Part shown: in pieces, positions 44,309-54,384 of the stretch
Layout of the letters: every line of letters begins with the position of its first letter
Position numbering within the stretch: position 1 is the first letter of the stretch
From: Entamoeba invadens IP1
Taxonomy: Eukaryota > Evosea > Mastigamoebida > Endamoebidae
DNA: 64,000 nucleotides
NCBI RefSeq assembly: GCF_000330505.1
Contig: NW_004443550.1
Location: forward strand, 18,664 to 82,663
Direction: 5' to 3'
Program-made: the position numbers and the translations under genes
The notes under the pieces: generated by a model
Told to the model about the DNA's origin: nothing
Seen by the model: the letters and a program-made list of their open reading frames with translations, nothing else
Database searches by the model: none

Positions 44309-46825
44309 ATGTGTAATCTATTGATCGTCTTAATAACTCTCTACATATTACCTTCCACTTCGCGGATTACTAAAACTGTTACAGTAGATAGTCCATGTCT
44401 TGTTTGTTCCATTAAGAATTGATTTTATTAATAATTATTATATTTAATTAAGATAATAAAACTAAAAGATAATAGATATATACAATAAGTTTAATTACAA
44501 TTCTTTAAATATAGTATAAATACTATAAAAAATAGTTTATCAACACAAGATATATCAATAGACAATCACTGTTTTACTTATGAAATTGTTAATATTCATA
44601 TTCAATATATATTTTATTACATTTTAATAATTTAATTATTATACATATATAGTAAATATCTCTTATCAACTTTAATGAATGAATTATAAATATTAGTATA
44701 ATAAACTATAAAAAAGTACCTTTTTAATAATCGCAACAAAGACTCACATAACAGCCAGACCTTCGTGCTGAGAGTCTCAAATATATTGGCCTGTCTGGTC
44801 CGGCTGGTACCCTCTCATATATTTATAGCAGTTGTTACAAAAGTGTACCAGACAACACAAGTCGGTTGATATCGATGTCGACGCACACTGAATGTTATAT
44901 TCCACACGCTCATTTCTATCAAATCTTTCAAGGCGAACACATTTCACGATGTGGGTCTTGTATTGAAATTACTGGACCTTCGCTGAAGACTGCGTCATGC
45001 ACTGTTGTGGGTTCTTTTAAAATGAATTTTTCAAAAGAAGATAATAACTCTAATGCTCTTATCCATTCATCAGAAAGAACAATTTTTGTTAATGACCAAT
45101 TGTTCCATTTTTATAGTGGATACACTGAAGAAGGTAATATAGGGTCCGCTCTTCCTATAGTCGCTCGATTTGTTGATTGTCCATATAAAACATTTCCAAC
45201 GGCCATTATAACTCAAATCGTTGAAGAAAAACAGAAAAACACAGAAAATGCTTTTTCTATGGAAAACAAAAAATTTTGTACACAAAAGTGTCACATCAAA
45301 AATAAAGAAAAAATTTTTACAAAAGTTTTTAAAAAAATTCCAAACAAAGAAATTCAAAAACGTTTCCAACATTTTAATAACACTTTTATTCATCATGAAA
45401 GAATCAAAGAAAACACTTCAAAATACACTTTTAATGAAAATTCATATAATGAAGACACAGAAATTTGCGTGAAAAAGTGCTTAATAGAAAGTGCACAAAA
45501 CAATATTAAAAAAAGTACAACACAATACGCCAAAATAGCTCTTTATAATACTAATCAAATAGTTTCTAAAATAATATATAACAATCAAGTCTTTCATATT
45601 AATGAAGATACTATGGAATATACTATTCCTTTATCATCTCTACAAAGTAATAGTAATAGTAGTGTTATTAAAAAACATCTTTATTTAAAAATATATGACC
45701 TCTTTTGGGGACATACTAATATCCCTTTTAAGTTCATAGAAAACACCGATTTCGTATCTAACTCACTCACAACTAATCACTTTTTAGACACAAAATGCTA
45801 CTTACGACCTAATCCGGGATTTACACCAAATGAAAAATATGAAGACCCATATATGGTATGGTCTTTAAGAGTTCATGATAAAAAGGACTTATCAAAATCG
45901 TATCAAGTGAATGGTAGTGTCATCAATTTTGAAAGTGAATTGTACATCTCAGTCAACTTCCCATTCCCTATTAAGTTGTCCAAACACTATAAAACTTTCT
46001 TTGCAAGTCTCAGTGTCAATATTGTGTTTTTGGAACTCCCGACTTTCGAGTTTTACACACATTTTGGAGATGTCACACAATTGAAAAGAGTCAATTGCTC
46101 ACGGGAATTCGTTATGAATCGAACAGCAAGTATACAAGACGGTTTAATTCACATCGAAAACACTGCGGCTTTTAATATAGCAAGGTGTAACGCAGCAAGT
46201 TTGTTATATATATACTATTAGTATATTAAATAATATTATAAATTACTATAAATTACTATAAATTATTATAAATTATTATAAATTGTATTATCAAATAATA
46301 ATAATATTATTAAATAATAATTAAATTATATTATTTAATACTTATACTCCACATGCGACATATTATATTAATAAATCAAATGAACTATTTTAGTCAAGTA
46401 AATATAACGAAATATCTTATTAAATTAGCATAAGATATAGTTTTACATCTATCTGTCATTTAAATGAATATTAATTAGTAGCAAATTTGTTGATGATGCA
46501 CTACAAGACAGGGAAAAACACAACGATGTATATAAAGTCGCTTACATTCACAGATGTGAACGATCTCAATTACACTAAATGCACTTTAAATGATTACATG
46601 TGTACACTAGAAGATGAATGTGATGCTCGTAATTCGACAATAGACTCAGAAGATAATAATTTGAGGACATATGTAGATGGGTGTGTACCCTTATGTGGGG
46701 TGTGTTCGGGTGGATATGTTTGTAACAAAGCAGCCAGATGTGTTCCTCTTAAGTATCACAACACCAGGAGTTATTCAACTACTGTATTAGTCTTATTAAT
46801 TGTAATAATAGTAATGACTTTGTAA
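44309..46825 (+). CDS. Expansin-like (double-psi beta-barrel) surface protein, three-exon model
   Basis: Proposed model: exon 1 44309-44401, exon 2 44755-46198, exon 3 46479-46825, giving 627 aa. Exon 1 encodes a signal peptide (MCNLLIVLITLYILPSTS). Exon 2 begins PDLRAESLKYIGLSGPAGTL, followed by a Cys and then the block SRCGSCIEITGP. That spacing resembles the expansin/RlpA double-psi barrel (Gly-rich start, then Cys-Gly-x-Cys-hydrophobic-Glu-Ile-x-Gly-Pro). The middle (residues about 150-280) is an unusual Lys/Asn/His-rich insertion. Exon 3 has a Cys-rich patch (GCVPLCGVCSGGYVC) and a hydrophobic C-terminus (TTVLVLLIVIIVMTL) suitable for a membrane or GPI anchor. Both introns start GTTTGTT, and all phases fit. 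Without exon 1 the frame has no signal peptide and no nearby ATG except 44875. The splicing is inferred and the expansin assignment moderate; a carbohydrate-loosening role is only suggested. Confidence 0.6.
44402..44754 (+). other. Predicted intron 1 of the expansin-like gene
   Basis: Starts GTTTGTTCC and ends ACAG, 353 bp, AT-rich with stops in all useful frames. It sits in phase 0 between codons for Cys-Leu and Pro-Asp. The GTTTGTT donor equals the Entamoeba consensus; the acceptor is AG after a C, and TAG is more usual. Confidence 0.6.
46199..46478 (+). other. Predicted intron 2 of the expansin-like gene
   Basis: Starts GTTTGTTATATA and ends TTAATTAG, 280 bp, phase 1. A second acceptor three bases on (46481, TAG) also keeps the frame. 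The donor is the exact consensus. The intron contains a 10-bp tandem repeat. AGCAARTTTGTT occurs both at its 5' edge and just after its 3' edge, so an insertion with a short duplication is an alternative reading. Confidence 0.6.
46236..46284. repeat. 10-bp tandem repeat (ATAAATTAYT) inside intron 2
   Basis: About 4.5 copies of ATAAATTACT or ATAAATTATT in a row, within the AT-rich intron. Confidence 0.7.
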
Positions 46826-47333
46826 ACTATTTCATTATTGATAGTTTAGTTATAATAACATACTATAGTATAGTATATATAATTATATACTATTATAAAA
46901 TAACTAGAGTGTAACCCATCACTCAGTGACGAGAAATAAAATATTTATTAGAAATTTAAAATGATTACCTTTTTTGAAAAATAGTAAAAAGATTATTAAA
47001 AAACTAAACTTCAATAAAACGATAGTTAGTCAAATTATAAACTGTCCTTTTAAAACAGAATCATTTTTTGTATTAAAATCAACCATAATTTTAGTATATT
47101 TTTTATACTAGTATTAAACTATTACAAATAACAACAATTAAAAATGGTGTTTTGAAAAAAAAGGAATATTACTATATATAATTAATTATACTAAATATAT
47201 AGAATATAGTAAATTAATTAATATTTTAATATTAATTAAATTAAGTAATATATATTAATAATATATATATTATTTTCTATTAATTATAAGTATAATGAAG
47301 TCTAATTAAATAAACTAATAACTAACATATGAC
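46826..47333. other. AT-rich intergenic DNA between convergent genes
   Basis: Spacer between the stop of the plus-strand expansin-like gene and the stop of the minus-strand TMK. AT-rich; nothing recognised. Confidence 0.55.
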
Positions 47334-50300
47334 TTATTCCTTCTTAATCTTTAACAACCTCTTCTTAATCTTTTCCACGATCTCTGCCATTCGTAGCCGT
47401 TCTTCTGGTTGCATCTTCCAAGCGCCATCAATAATAGAGAACTCCTCCTCGTGGATATTTTTAGTGATCTTAGGCCGTTTTCCCGCCATCACGTACTCTG
47501 CTATTTTCCACGGGAAATTGAATTGAGGGTCTTTCATTGAGAATGCAGCTTTCCACCCTATTATTTCGTACATAGCGATGCCGAAAGAGTATACATCCGC
47601 TGTTGTTCGATATCTTTTTCTATCCAAGACTTCAGGTGCCATATAGACTGGAGTTCCAATACCTTTCGTGAATGTCATATTAGTCATCAGTCGATTAATA
47701 TTTCTTGCGCTTCCAAAATCAGTTAACTTTGCATTGACCTTTTCTTGTGTGTCTAATGAGAACACCAAGATATTGTCCGGTTTAATATCTCTGTGTAAGA
47801 TCCCATTCTCGTGTAAGTAAAGTATTCCCATCGCAGCATCTAAGCACAGTTTCACTCGCAAATACTTCGTTAAGATCTTCTTCTTACTAATCAAATACGA
47901 CAGCGACCCAAACTTTGCAAATTCCGTGACCAAACACATTTTTGTTGGGAGAAAACATGCTCCAAAGAACGTGACAATTTGTTCGCATTTGAACTTCTCA
48001 AGCATTTCTACTTCTTTAGTAAATTCACTGTTCATTGGAGTATCTGGACTATTCACATCTCGATACTCCATCTCATCAACTCCTTCTTTAATCGTCTTAA
48101 TCGCTACTTCTGCCTCCCGGAAGTATCCCCGATAAACTATCCCAAACCCTCCCTCTCCTATTTTCGTGTCTATCGTCAATTCATCAAAATCAATGATCGA
48201 CGTCTTCTCGGTATACCCATCAATATAGATCGAAAAGCTCGTCGACGTGTTCTTCGCAAAGTTATGGAGCGAGAAGACTATTTTGTCGTCAATATGTGTC
48301 GAGCACTTCGGCGTCAAATGCACGGTAAACTGACAAACCTCATTCTTCCGCAAGATCGCTAATTCTGGCGTTATAAAAATGTCGTACTTCCCATTTCCTA
48401 TAATAGTCGGTTGAACCTTCACCTTGTCCACTCCAACGTTGCCAAGATATAATGCCGAACTTCGCTCATTATTCACTTGCAGTAATCCATCAAACTCAAT
48501 CGTCGGTTTGTCTGTTACAATCCCTACACAACAGAAGACTAAGTCCGTTCTACTGCTCACGTCGGTGATCTTCCTCACGTGTTCTTGTCGAACTCGAACT
48601 TTTTGATATATCACTTTCTTTACTATAAGTATAGTTAAAATTACTATAATGAATAGTATAACCACTACCGCGGCGACGATGACGTAGATGTACCATCGCG
48701 ATAGCTTTCGACACCTTCCAGCAGATAGAGTGTATCCCGTCTCACATTTTGTGCACTTTTCACCGTCGGCTTCGGAACATTTTTGTATTGAGGAAAGCGG
48801 ATAACACTCGAAATTGTCGATGACGTAATTGAGTTCGCATAAGTCGCAAATTTCGTGCTCATCTGAGAAATGGCACTGTTGGCAGAGATCGCTGCATGAC
48901 ACGCAAAGGGAGTTAATTAACGCGAAGCCGTCGTAACACAAAGCGCATCCGAAATCGTTTGTTTTCTGACAGTTAGAAATTTCCGAGATCTTCTTGCATT
49001 GATTTTGGAAGAGGAAGTACCCGCTGGAGCATTCGAAGACGTGTGTGGTGTTAGCGCAACTGATAGAATTGAGTGGGCATTGTTTGCAGTAGTTTTCTGA
49101 TGAATGGAAATAGTTAGTCGGACATAATGAACAATACTTTGCATTAAGACGAAGACAAGAATCACTATAAAAAGCTTCTGGAAGACATATGTGGTCTTGG
49201 AGAATATATGATGAAGGACATGAAGTACATAAATCACTTTGTAAAGTACATGTGGAACAATTTGATGAACATTCGAAACACCCAAAGTGAGTTGCATAGA
49301 AGTGATCGTCACAGGTATAACATTCCCCATTCTTTTCTGTTGTACAATGTGTCGTATTGAATTGACTCATGTTGGTATAACAATTGAACCCACTTTTGTA
49401 GTACTGCGGAGAACATACTTGACACTCCCCTGTGAAACTACATATTTCACAATTCTCTCCACAAGGTCTACATGACTCCTTATTATAATATCCGGAAAGA
49501 CATTGCTGACAATTGCTGCTTTGAATGGCTTGACACCCTATGGATTGAATACATACACCGTTATTTAAAACACTCCCTATTTTACAGAGCGTACAGGAAA
49601 ATAATGTGCACAATTCACAATTCCCATACTTAGAAAAGCACGAAACACACACACCCTTAAATATATAATACCCCTTTGAACAGACTATAGTATTGTAGTT
49701 TGAAGATACAACTGCATTTTGTGTGGAAGGAAGGACACAGAGTTTGTTATGTAAGATGTACCCAGTGCTACATATCAGACTCGATACTGAATTACACACA
49801 AGAGTGTGCGGTGAACACTTTTTAGTAGATGAAGTTACCGGGTAATACCCGCCTTGTGCTTTTCTGCACCAATTGTTCTTATAGAAGTCGCAATTCTCGA
49901 TATTTACAGGTTGGCACAGGCCGTTCTTTAATTCATATTTCTCAGCACATTGAACGCACACACTTTGCTCTTCACGCTTACAATTCGCAATTGAAATCTT
50001 CTCACATACATTCAATCGTGTATTCAATCTATAATACTCCATACACGATACACAATAACGATCGTCTAAATAGAACACACAGTGCTCTATCTCTACCTTT
50101 TCATGACACGAACGGCTTTGATCGTTATGTGTACACGTCAAGATCTCATACTCGTTGTTGTTCACTACTACACTCTCGTATTTGCCTCTTTCGTTCGCTT
50201 GCAGAGACAACGTAGAGGATGTCTCTCCTCTCCCATTTTTCTTGATATCCATCCCTTGTGGCGTTGTGATGAGTCCTTTGAAATTGGTGAGTTCTATCGC

Positions 50301-52565
50301 ATTGGTATATATAGTATCTATATTAATAACAAATAGTTCACCAGAAAGTAGAACAGGAAACGCCCCTTTTGGGCGATAAGTAAATTGAATAGTATTTCCA
50401 TAGAATTCAGAACTATTAGTCGATGATACAATCATGGGGCTTTCTATTTCTGTGATGATTCCGCCAATGACGTCGACACTTACTAGCTCTTTAGTTAAGT
50501 TTTCTATTTTTATACTTTTGAACGTGACGCGATCGGTATTTCTTATTACTAAACTATTTTGAATAATAAATTGGCCTTCAAAGACCAAATCCGTAAATTG
50601 TGAAAAATCAAGTTCTTTGACGTTTGCGTCGACCCGAAAAACGCACCCTTCGTTATCGCACGGGCACTGGTCAAACACAAAACCGTTATATTCACTCGTC
50701 TTAAAATCACAAATCACCTCTTTATTGATTTTAGTGATTGGACAGATCCTCACGAGATTCCCCAATACGACCAAACTATATTTTTTATCGGAAATTAGAG
50801 TTCCATCCATCGAGTGACTATTTAATCCCTTCGCACTCGCAAACTCAAAACATTCGTTTTGGGATGGATCGACTTTGACGGTCATCGATCCGTCAGATTG
50901 AAAAGACCCACTTCCCATATGAATCACTGCTTTACTATTCTTATTAGTTATTTTATCTATAAATGCAAAATCATAGCTTTTCAGCTGAGACCCTTCATAT
51001 CCGACTATCTCACTGCTCGACGACAAAACTACCTTCTTACAACGTAAGGCGCCATAAAGTTCTACTCTTCCAGATTTCTCAAAATTACAGAGACCGTCGA
51101 CGATTGTAGATACGCCACTGATTTTTATCGGAGCCAGAACTGTCAAGGAACTCCAATATCGAGGAGCGTCTCCTCCGATATAATCGAAAGCTACAAAAAG
51201 GTCGAATCTGTAGAGTCTGTCGGTACTCATCAAAGTGCAGTCTGACTGGTAGTAGTGTGCTGAGTCACTTTGTCTGCAGTCGCAGTTGACTTCGCTGTCA
51301 AGGGGCAGATATCTATTTTTCGACCCGGACCCGCAACGTTTTTCCTTGATACCTGCCGAGTTAAAAACCCTCTCACAAGCCGTCTGTTCCATTCCGCATC
51401 TGCCGACAAAGCAAATTGAAGTGTTTCTATTTTTCAAGTTATCGATGTTAATTTCCTCGACAGAGAAAGTGCCGATGTCATAGTAGAGATCGTCTCGTGT
51501 GATGACGAGGATGCTCTTGAATATAACACTTCCGGTGATGAGTATTGGAGAATCCGGTAGAATGACCTTTCCAAGAAAGGTGATGTTTCTCCCCTTTGGG
51601 ATTATAAGGGAGTGAACTGCCATATCCGGCGTTGTGGAGAATGTATTCCACAAATGTTCGAAGGGGACGACATCTTGATTGACAGTGATCGTGAGTGTCA
51701 GCAATTCACTCATATAAGTACAGTCTGCATATTCATTCAAATAAATGTATTCTTGAGGGTCGTACGTACATGTGCAGTCCTTATAATCGTCTTCTACGGT
51801 GCTTGCGCAGAGAGCCATACGCTTGAAATTGCCGGTCGTGCACAAGTTGTGCATTTTCAAGTTGCCATTTGTGGGGGGTGCACTACGTGCAGTCAAATCA
51901 GTCGTGTATCGATATTGACATTTATCCACGGAATCCTCGTCACTTAAATAAATTTCTGTTCGGCCAGAAATATTCACAAAGGGAATGGGCGTGTTCTTGA
52001 AAGAAAGATTATACTTTGCGTAGGAAAGGATCGAAGAATTAGTATACGCGGAAGTCAAATTGAAGCGGTAATTATAAACGTTAACTGTGTGGCGGAGAGA
52101 AGCTTCAGGGGTACTGGAACTGATCATACTTATGGTGCTCCCTGGGATGATATGTTTGGTGTCGATATTCCACGCGACAGTGTTGAAGAACTCATATATA
52201 AAAATTGATTGGTACGGTCTTGAGAAAGCGGTATCTCTATATAAGAAATACAGGGATTTGGTTACCGGTAAAACATCATCTATAACCGTAAAGGTATTCA
52301 TGTCTTGCCGGCTAACCTCTTTACTGCAACAATCTGGATAAACGTCAAAACGTGTCCATTGTTGAGTGTTGAAGATTGAAAAACCGCGAAACGTGACATT
52401 CGTAAAATCGGGATTGGAAATGTCATAAACACAATCCCATTTATTATCTATTCGATAAAATAAAGTTCCATTCTCATAATCATCACACCATGCGTAATGA
52501 TCGTCAGATATTACTATTTGAAGAAATAGAAATAAAAGAGATAGATGTGCCAAAACGAAACACAT
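47334..52565 (-). CDS. Transmembrane kinase (TMK) with a distinct N-terminal ectodomain, 1743 aa
   Basis: Intact TMK. The open frame extends to a TTG at 52586, but the first ATG is at 52565 and opens directly on a signal peptide (MCFVLAHLSLLFLFLQIVIS). Residues about 20-815 are not CXXC-rich; they contain beta-strand-rich segments with three related blocks beginning with a Cys-x-Cys signature (CTCTYDPQEY, CDCRQSDSAHY, CPCDNEGC), suggestive of a beta-solenoid. Residues about 815-1290 are CXXC-rich. A transmembrane helix (about 1295-1325) leads to the juxtamembrane beta domain and a kinase (about 1467-1743) with GEGGFG, VAIK, HRDIKPDN, DFGSA and MAPEVL. Active-site residues are complete. Its ectodomain differs from the other two TMKs here, so its ligand probably differs. 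It is convergent with the expansin-like gene. Confidence 0.93.
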   Translation of the reverse strand: MCFVLAHLSLLFLFLQIVISDDHYAWCDDYENGTLFYRIDNKWDCVYDISNPDFTNVTFRGFSIFNTQQWTRFDVYPDCCSKEVSRQDMNTFTVIDDVLPVTKSLYFLYRDTAFSRPYQSIFIYEFFNTVAWNIDTKHIIPGSTISMISSSTPEASLRHTVNVYNYRFNLTSAYTNSSILSYAKYNLSFKNTPIPFVNISGRTEIYLSDEDSVDKCQYRYTTDLTARSAPPTNGNLKMHNLCTTGNFKRMALCASTVEDDYKDCTCTYDPQEYIYLNEYADCTYMSELLTLTITVNQDVVPFEHLWNTFSTTPDMAVHSLIIPKGRNITFLGKVILPDSPILITGSVIFKSILVITRDDLYYDIGTFSVEEINIDNLKNRNTSICFVGRCGMEQTACERVFNSAGIKEKRCGSGSKNRYLPLDSEVNCDCRQSDSAHYYQSDCTLMSTDRLYRFDLFVAFDYIGGDAPRYWSSLTVLAPIKISGVSTIVDGLCNFEKSGRVELYGALRCKKVVLSSSSEIVGYEGSQLKSYDFAFIDKITNKNSKAVIHMGSGSFQSDGSMTVKVDPSQNECFEFASAKGLNSHSMDGTLISDKKYSLVVLGNLVRICPITKINKEVICDFKTSEYNGFVFDQCPCDNEGCVFRVDANVKELDFSQFTDLVFEGQFIIQNSLVIRNTDRVTFKSIKIENLTKELVSVDVIGGIITEIESPMIVSSTNSSEFYGNTIQFTYRPKGAFPVLLSGELFVINIDTIYTNAIELTNFKGLITTPQGMDIKKNGRGETSSTLSLQANERGKYESVVVNNNEYEILTCTHNDQSRSCHEKVEIEHCVFYLDDRYCVSCMEYYRLNTRLNVCEKISIANCKREEQSVCVQCAEKYELKNGLCQPVNIENCDFYKNNWCRKAQGGYYPVTSSTKKCSPHTLVCNSVSSLICSTGYILHNKLCVLPSTQNAVVSSNYNTIVCSKGYYIFKGVCVSCFSKYGNCELCTLFSCTLCKIGSVLNNGVCIQSIGCQAIQSSNCQQCLSGYYNKESCRPCGENCEICSFTGECQVCSPQYYKSGFNCYTNMSQFNTTHCTTEKNGECYTCDDHFYATHFGCFECSSNCSTCTLQSDLCTSCPSSYILQDHICLPEAFYSDSCLRLNAKYCSLCPTNYFHSSENYCKQCPLNSISCANTTHVFECSSGYFLFQNQCKKISEISNCQKTNDFGCALCYDGFALINSLCVSCSDLCQQCHFSDEHEICDLCELNYVIDNFECYPLSSIQKCSEADGEKCTKCETGYTLSAGRCRKLSRWYIYVIVAAVVVILFIIVILTILIVKKVIYQKVRVRQEHVRKITDVSSRTDLVFCCVGIVTDKPTIEFDGLLQVNNERSSALYLGNVGVDKVKVQPTIIGNGKYDIFITPELAILRKNEVCQFTVHLTPKCSTHIDDKIVFSLHNFAKNTSTSFSIYIDGYTEKTSIIDFDELTIDTKIGEGGFGIVYRGYFREAEVAIKTIKEGVDEMEYRDVNSPDTPMNSEFTKEVEMLEKFKCEQIVTFFGACFLPTKMCLVTEFAKFGSLSYLISKKKILTKYLRVKLCLDAAMGILYLHENGILHRDIKPDNILVFSLDTQEKVNAKLTDFGSARNINRLMTNMTFTKGIGTPVYMAPEVLDRKRYRTTADVYSFGIAMYEIIGWKAAFSMKDPQFNFPWKIAEYVMAGKRPKITKNIHEEEFSIIDGAWKMQPEERLRMAEIVEKIKKRLLKIKKE

Positions 52566-53740
52566 TAAATCCAGGGGAGATTTCAAAAAGATTATCAGTT
52601 TCTTGGAAACGAAAAAAAAACGAAAAGAAAAACGAAAATTTTGTAAACTTCAATTTTTGGAATTTTTTCGAAATAACACAAAAACGAAAAATATAGACAT
52701 TTGTGGTTAATATTTTCTTTTATAAAAAACAAATTTTATTATATTTATTAGTTATTAATTTTTTATATTTTACAGTATAATTAAAAAAGCTAAATTTTGT
52801 TTATCAAAATAATAACTTTAAGATTAATAAAAAAATAAGATCAAATAATTACGATATTTATGTTGCTTTAAATAAGATAATATAATTATCATAAAAACAA
52901 TTATCTTTATCTTAGTTTAACAACGATTTTCTAAAATCATCTTTTTATAAATTTTTTTATTTATAACTATTAATAATTAATTATTGTGTCTGAGAAAAAC
53001 AAAATTATTAGAATATCAATAATAAATCACTACAAAACTATTTTTTTATTAATATTTGTTTAACATAAATTTAACTTAATGAAAAACAACTATTTTTTTG
53101 TCAACAATTATCATATTATCATGAAGCATCCAAAGAACTATATTTATAATTATAACAATTAAAATGTATAGATAAATAAACTTAAATGTGATGATTAAAT
53201 CAAGTTTTTTTGTGGAGAAAAAAATATTTTATAAATTAATTATAATATGTTATTAGTAACATGTAAAAATTATAAAGTGTTTTAATTTTAATAATTAGAA
53301 ATGTATACACATGTTTATATTATCGACACTTTGTTTACCAAACGAAAAATGAGATCCAAATTTAGATTAATTTGTCTAAAAGTTTCGTATCAAAAATTTT
53401 AAAATTTTTAATAAAATAATTTTTTTTAATTTTGTAAATAAAGAAAATTTTAAATTTATTTATTTATTAGGTAATTAGTATTAGTATTAGTATATATAAT
53501 ACAATATATTATATTCTAATTAATAATTATATTTTTTAAAATTTATCACAAAACAAATGTTATATATATATAATACATCAAACTATATTACTAGTATACT
53601 ACGAAAGACGACTAATTCAACAAATCGTTCAATTCACTTTCCAGAACTTGTGTAATTACACACCAAATTAAAATCTGATGTGAACAAAAAATAAAAAATG
53701 ATTTCTGATAAACACACATCACTTAAAAACTAATTTTTTT
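52566..53740. other. AT-rich intergenic DNA
   Basis: Upstream region of the third TMK, then AT-rich DNA with poly-T and (TA)n stretches (53560-53590). No gene or clear promoter motif. Confidence 0.5.
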
Positions 53741-53968
53741 TTAATTTTGGGTATCTGGTGGTTGACAGACAGACGGACATTCAACGGCTCTTTTTCTAAT
53801 TTGTGACATCGTCTCTTCAGTGGGACAAATGGACTTGTCGTCGATGACTGTTTTAGCATCAATGTATTCAGTCTGTTTCGATTTCTTCCACTGACAATAC
53901 TCAAACAGTTTGTTTGAGTATTCACTATACAAATCAGTCACATATTGAAGGTACTCCTCATATCCCAT
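53741..53968 (-). CDS. Small Cys-containing hypothetical protein, 75 aa
   Basis: Minus-strand frame from the ATG at 53968. The protein starts MGYEEYLQYVTDLYSEYSNK, then has Cys residues in EYCQW, SICPTEE and ECPSVCQPPD. It has no signal peptide or membrane segment. Two GAAC boxes immediately upstream support a real transcription unit, and base composition is coding-like compared with the AT-rich flanks. No family is recognised; Cys spacing does not fit a twin CX9C protein. The overlapping frame in the other minus register is a shadow. Confidence 0.6.
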   Translation of the reverse strand: MGYEEYLQYVTDLYSEYSNKLFEYCQWKKSKQTEYIDAKTVIDDKSICPTEETMSQIRKRAVECPSVCQPPDTQN

Positions 53969-53988
53969 CTCAAAATTCGCTGATTTTC

Positions 53989-54004
53989 AAGTTCTTGAGT
54001 TCTT
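53989..54004 (-). promoter_or_regulatory. Double GAAC box of the small gene
   Basis: On the minus strand AGAACTCAAGAACTTG contains two GAAC cores (54002-53999 and 53994-53991), 23-34 bp upstream of the ATG, followed by an AAAATCA initiator-like motif. Confidence 0.5.
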
Positions 54005-54384
54005 CTTTTCTGTTTATGTGGTTGGTTTTATGTATAATAAGATAATTAATATATTTTACTACAAAAGGTACTATATAAAACTATAAAAAATTATCACTCA
54101 TTGTAAATAAATGTGTTATATTTTTACTAGTCATATGGTTTTTTTGTTAATTTAATTAAAATAATACTATAATTAACTATTATTTATGACAGTTATAATA
54201 TAACAAATTTTAAATATACTATAATTTTACTAAAAACTATCCAATAATTAAAAAAAAAGTTTCTTCTATATATTAAAAATTTTATTTTGAAGTAAAATTA
54301 TTAATTTGTTTAATAACAGAAACTAGTAATAAATTTATTAAATTTATTACTAAATTAAAAATTAAAAAATAAACAAAAAAAGTT
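54005..54384. other. AT-rich divergent intergenic region
   Basis: Short AT-rich space between the minus-strand small gene and the plus-strand Bud13 gene; it presumably contains both promoters. No further motif seen. Confidence 0.5.

Noticed and set aside
44741..44865. GC-richer inverted repeats (CAGCCAGACC with GGTCCGGCTG; GTACCAG pairs) that looked like a structured RNA
   Set aside because: In the three-exon model this stretch is the start of exon 2 and encodes a plausible expansin-like N-terminal segment, so coding constraint explains it better.
52566..52586. Upstream extension of the third TMK to the TTG at 52586
   Set aside because: TTG is not a plausible start here, and the first ATG at 52565 opens directly on a strong signal peptide.
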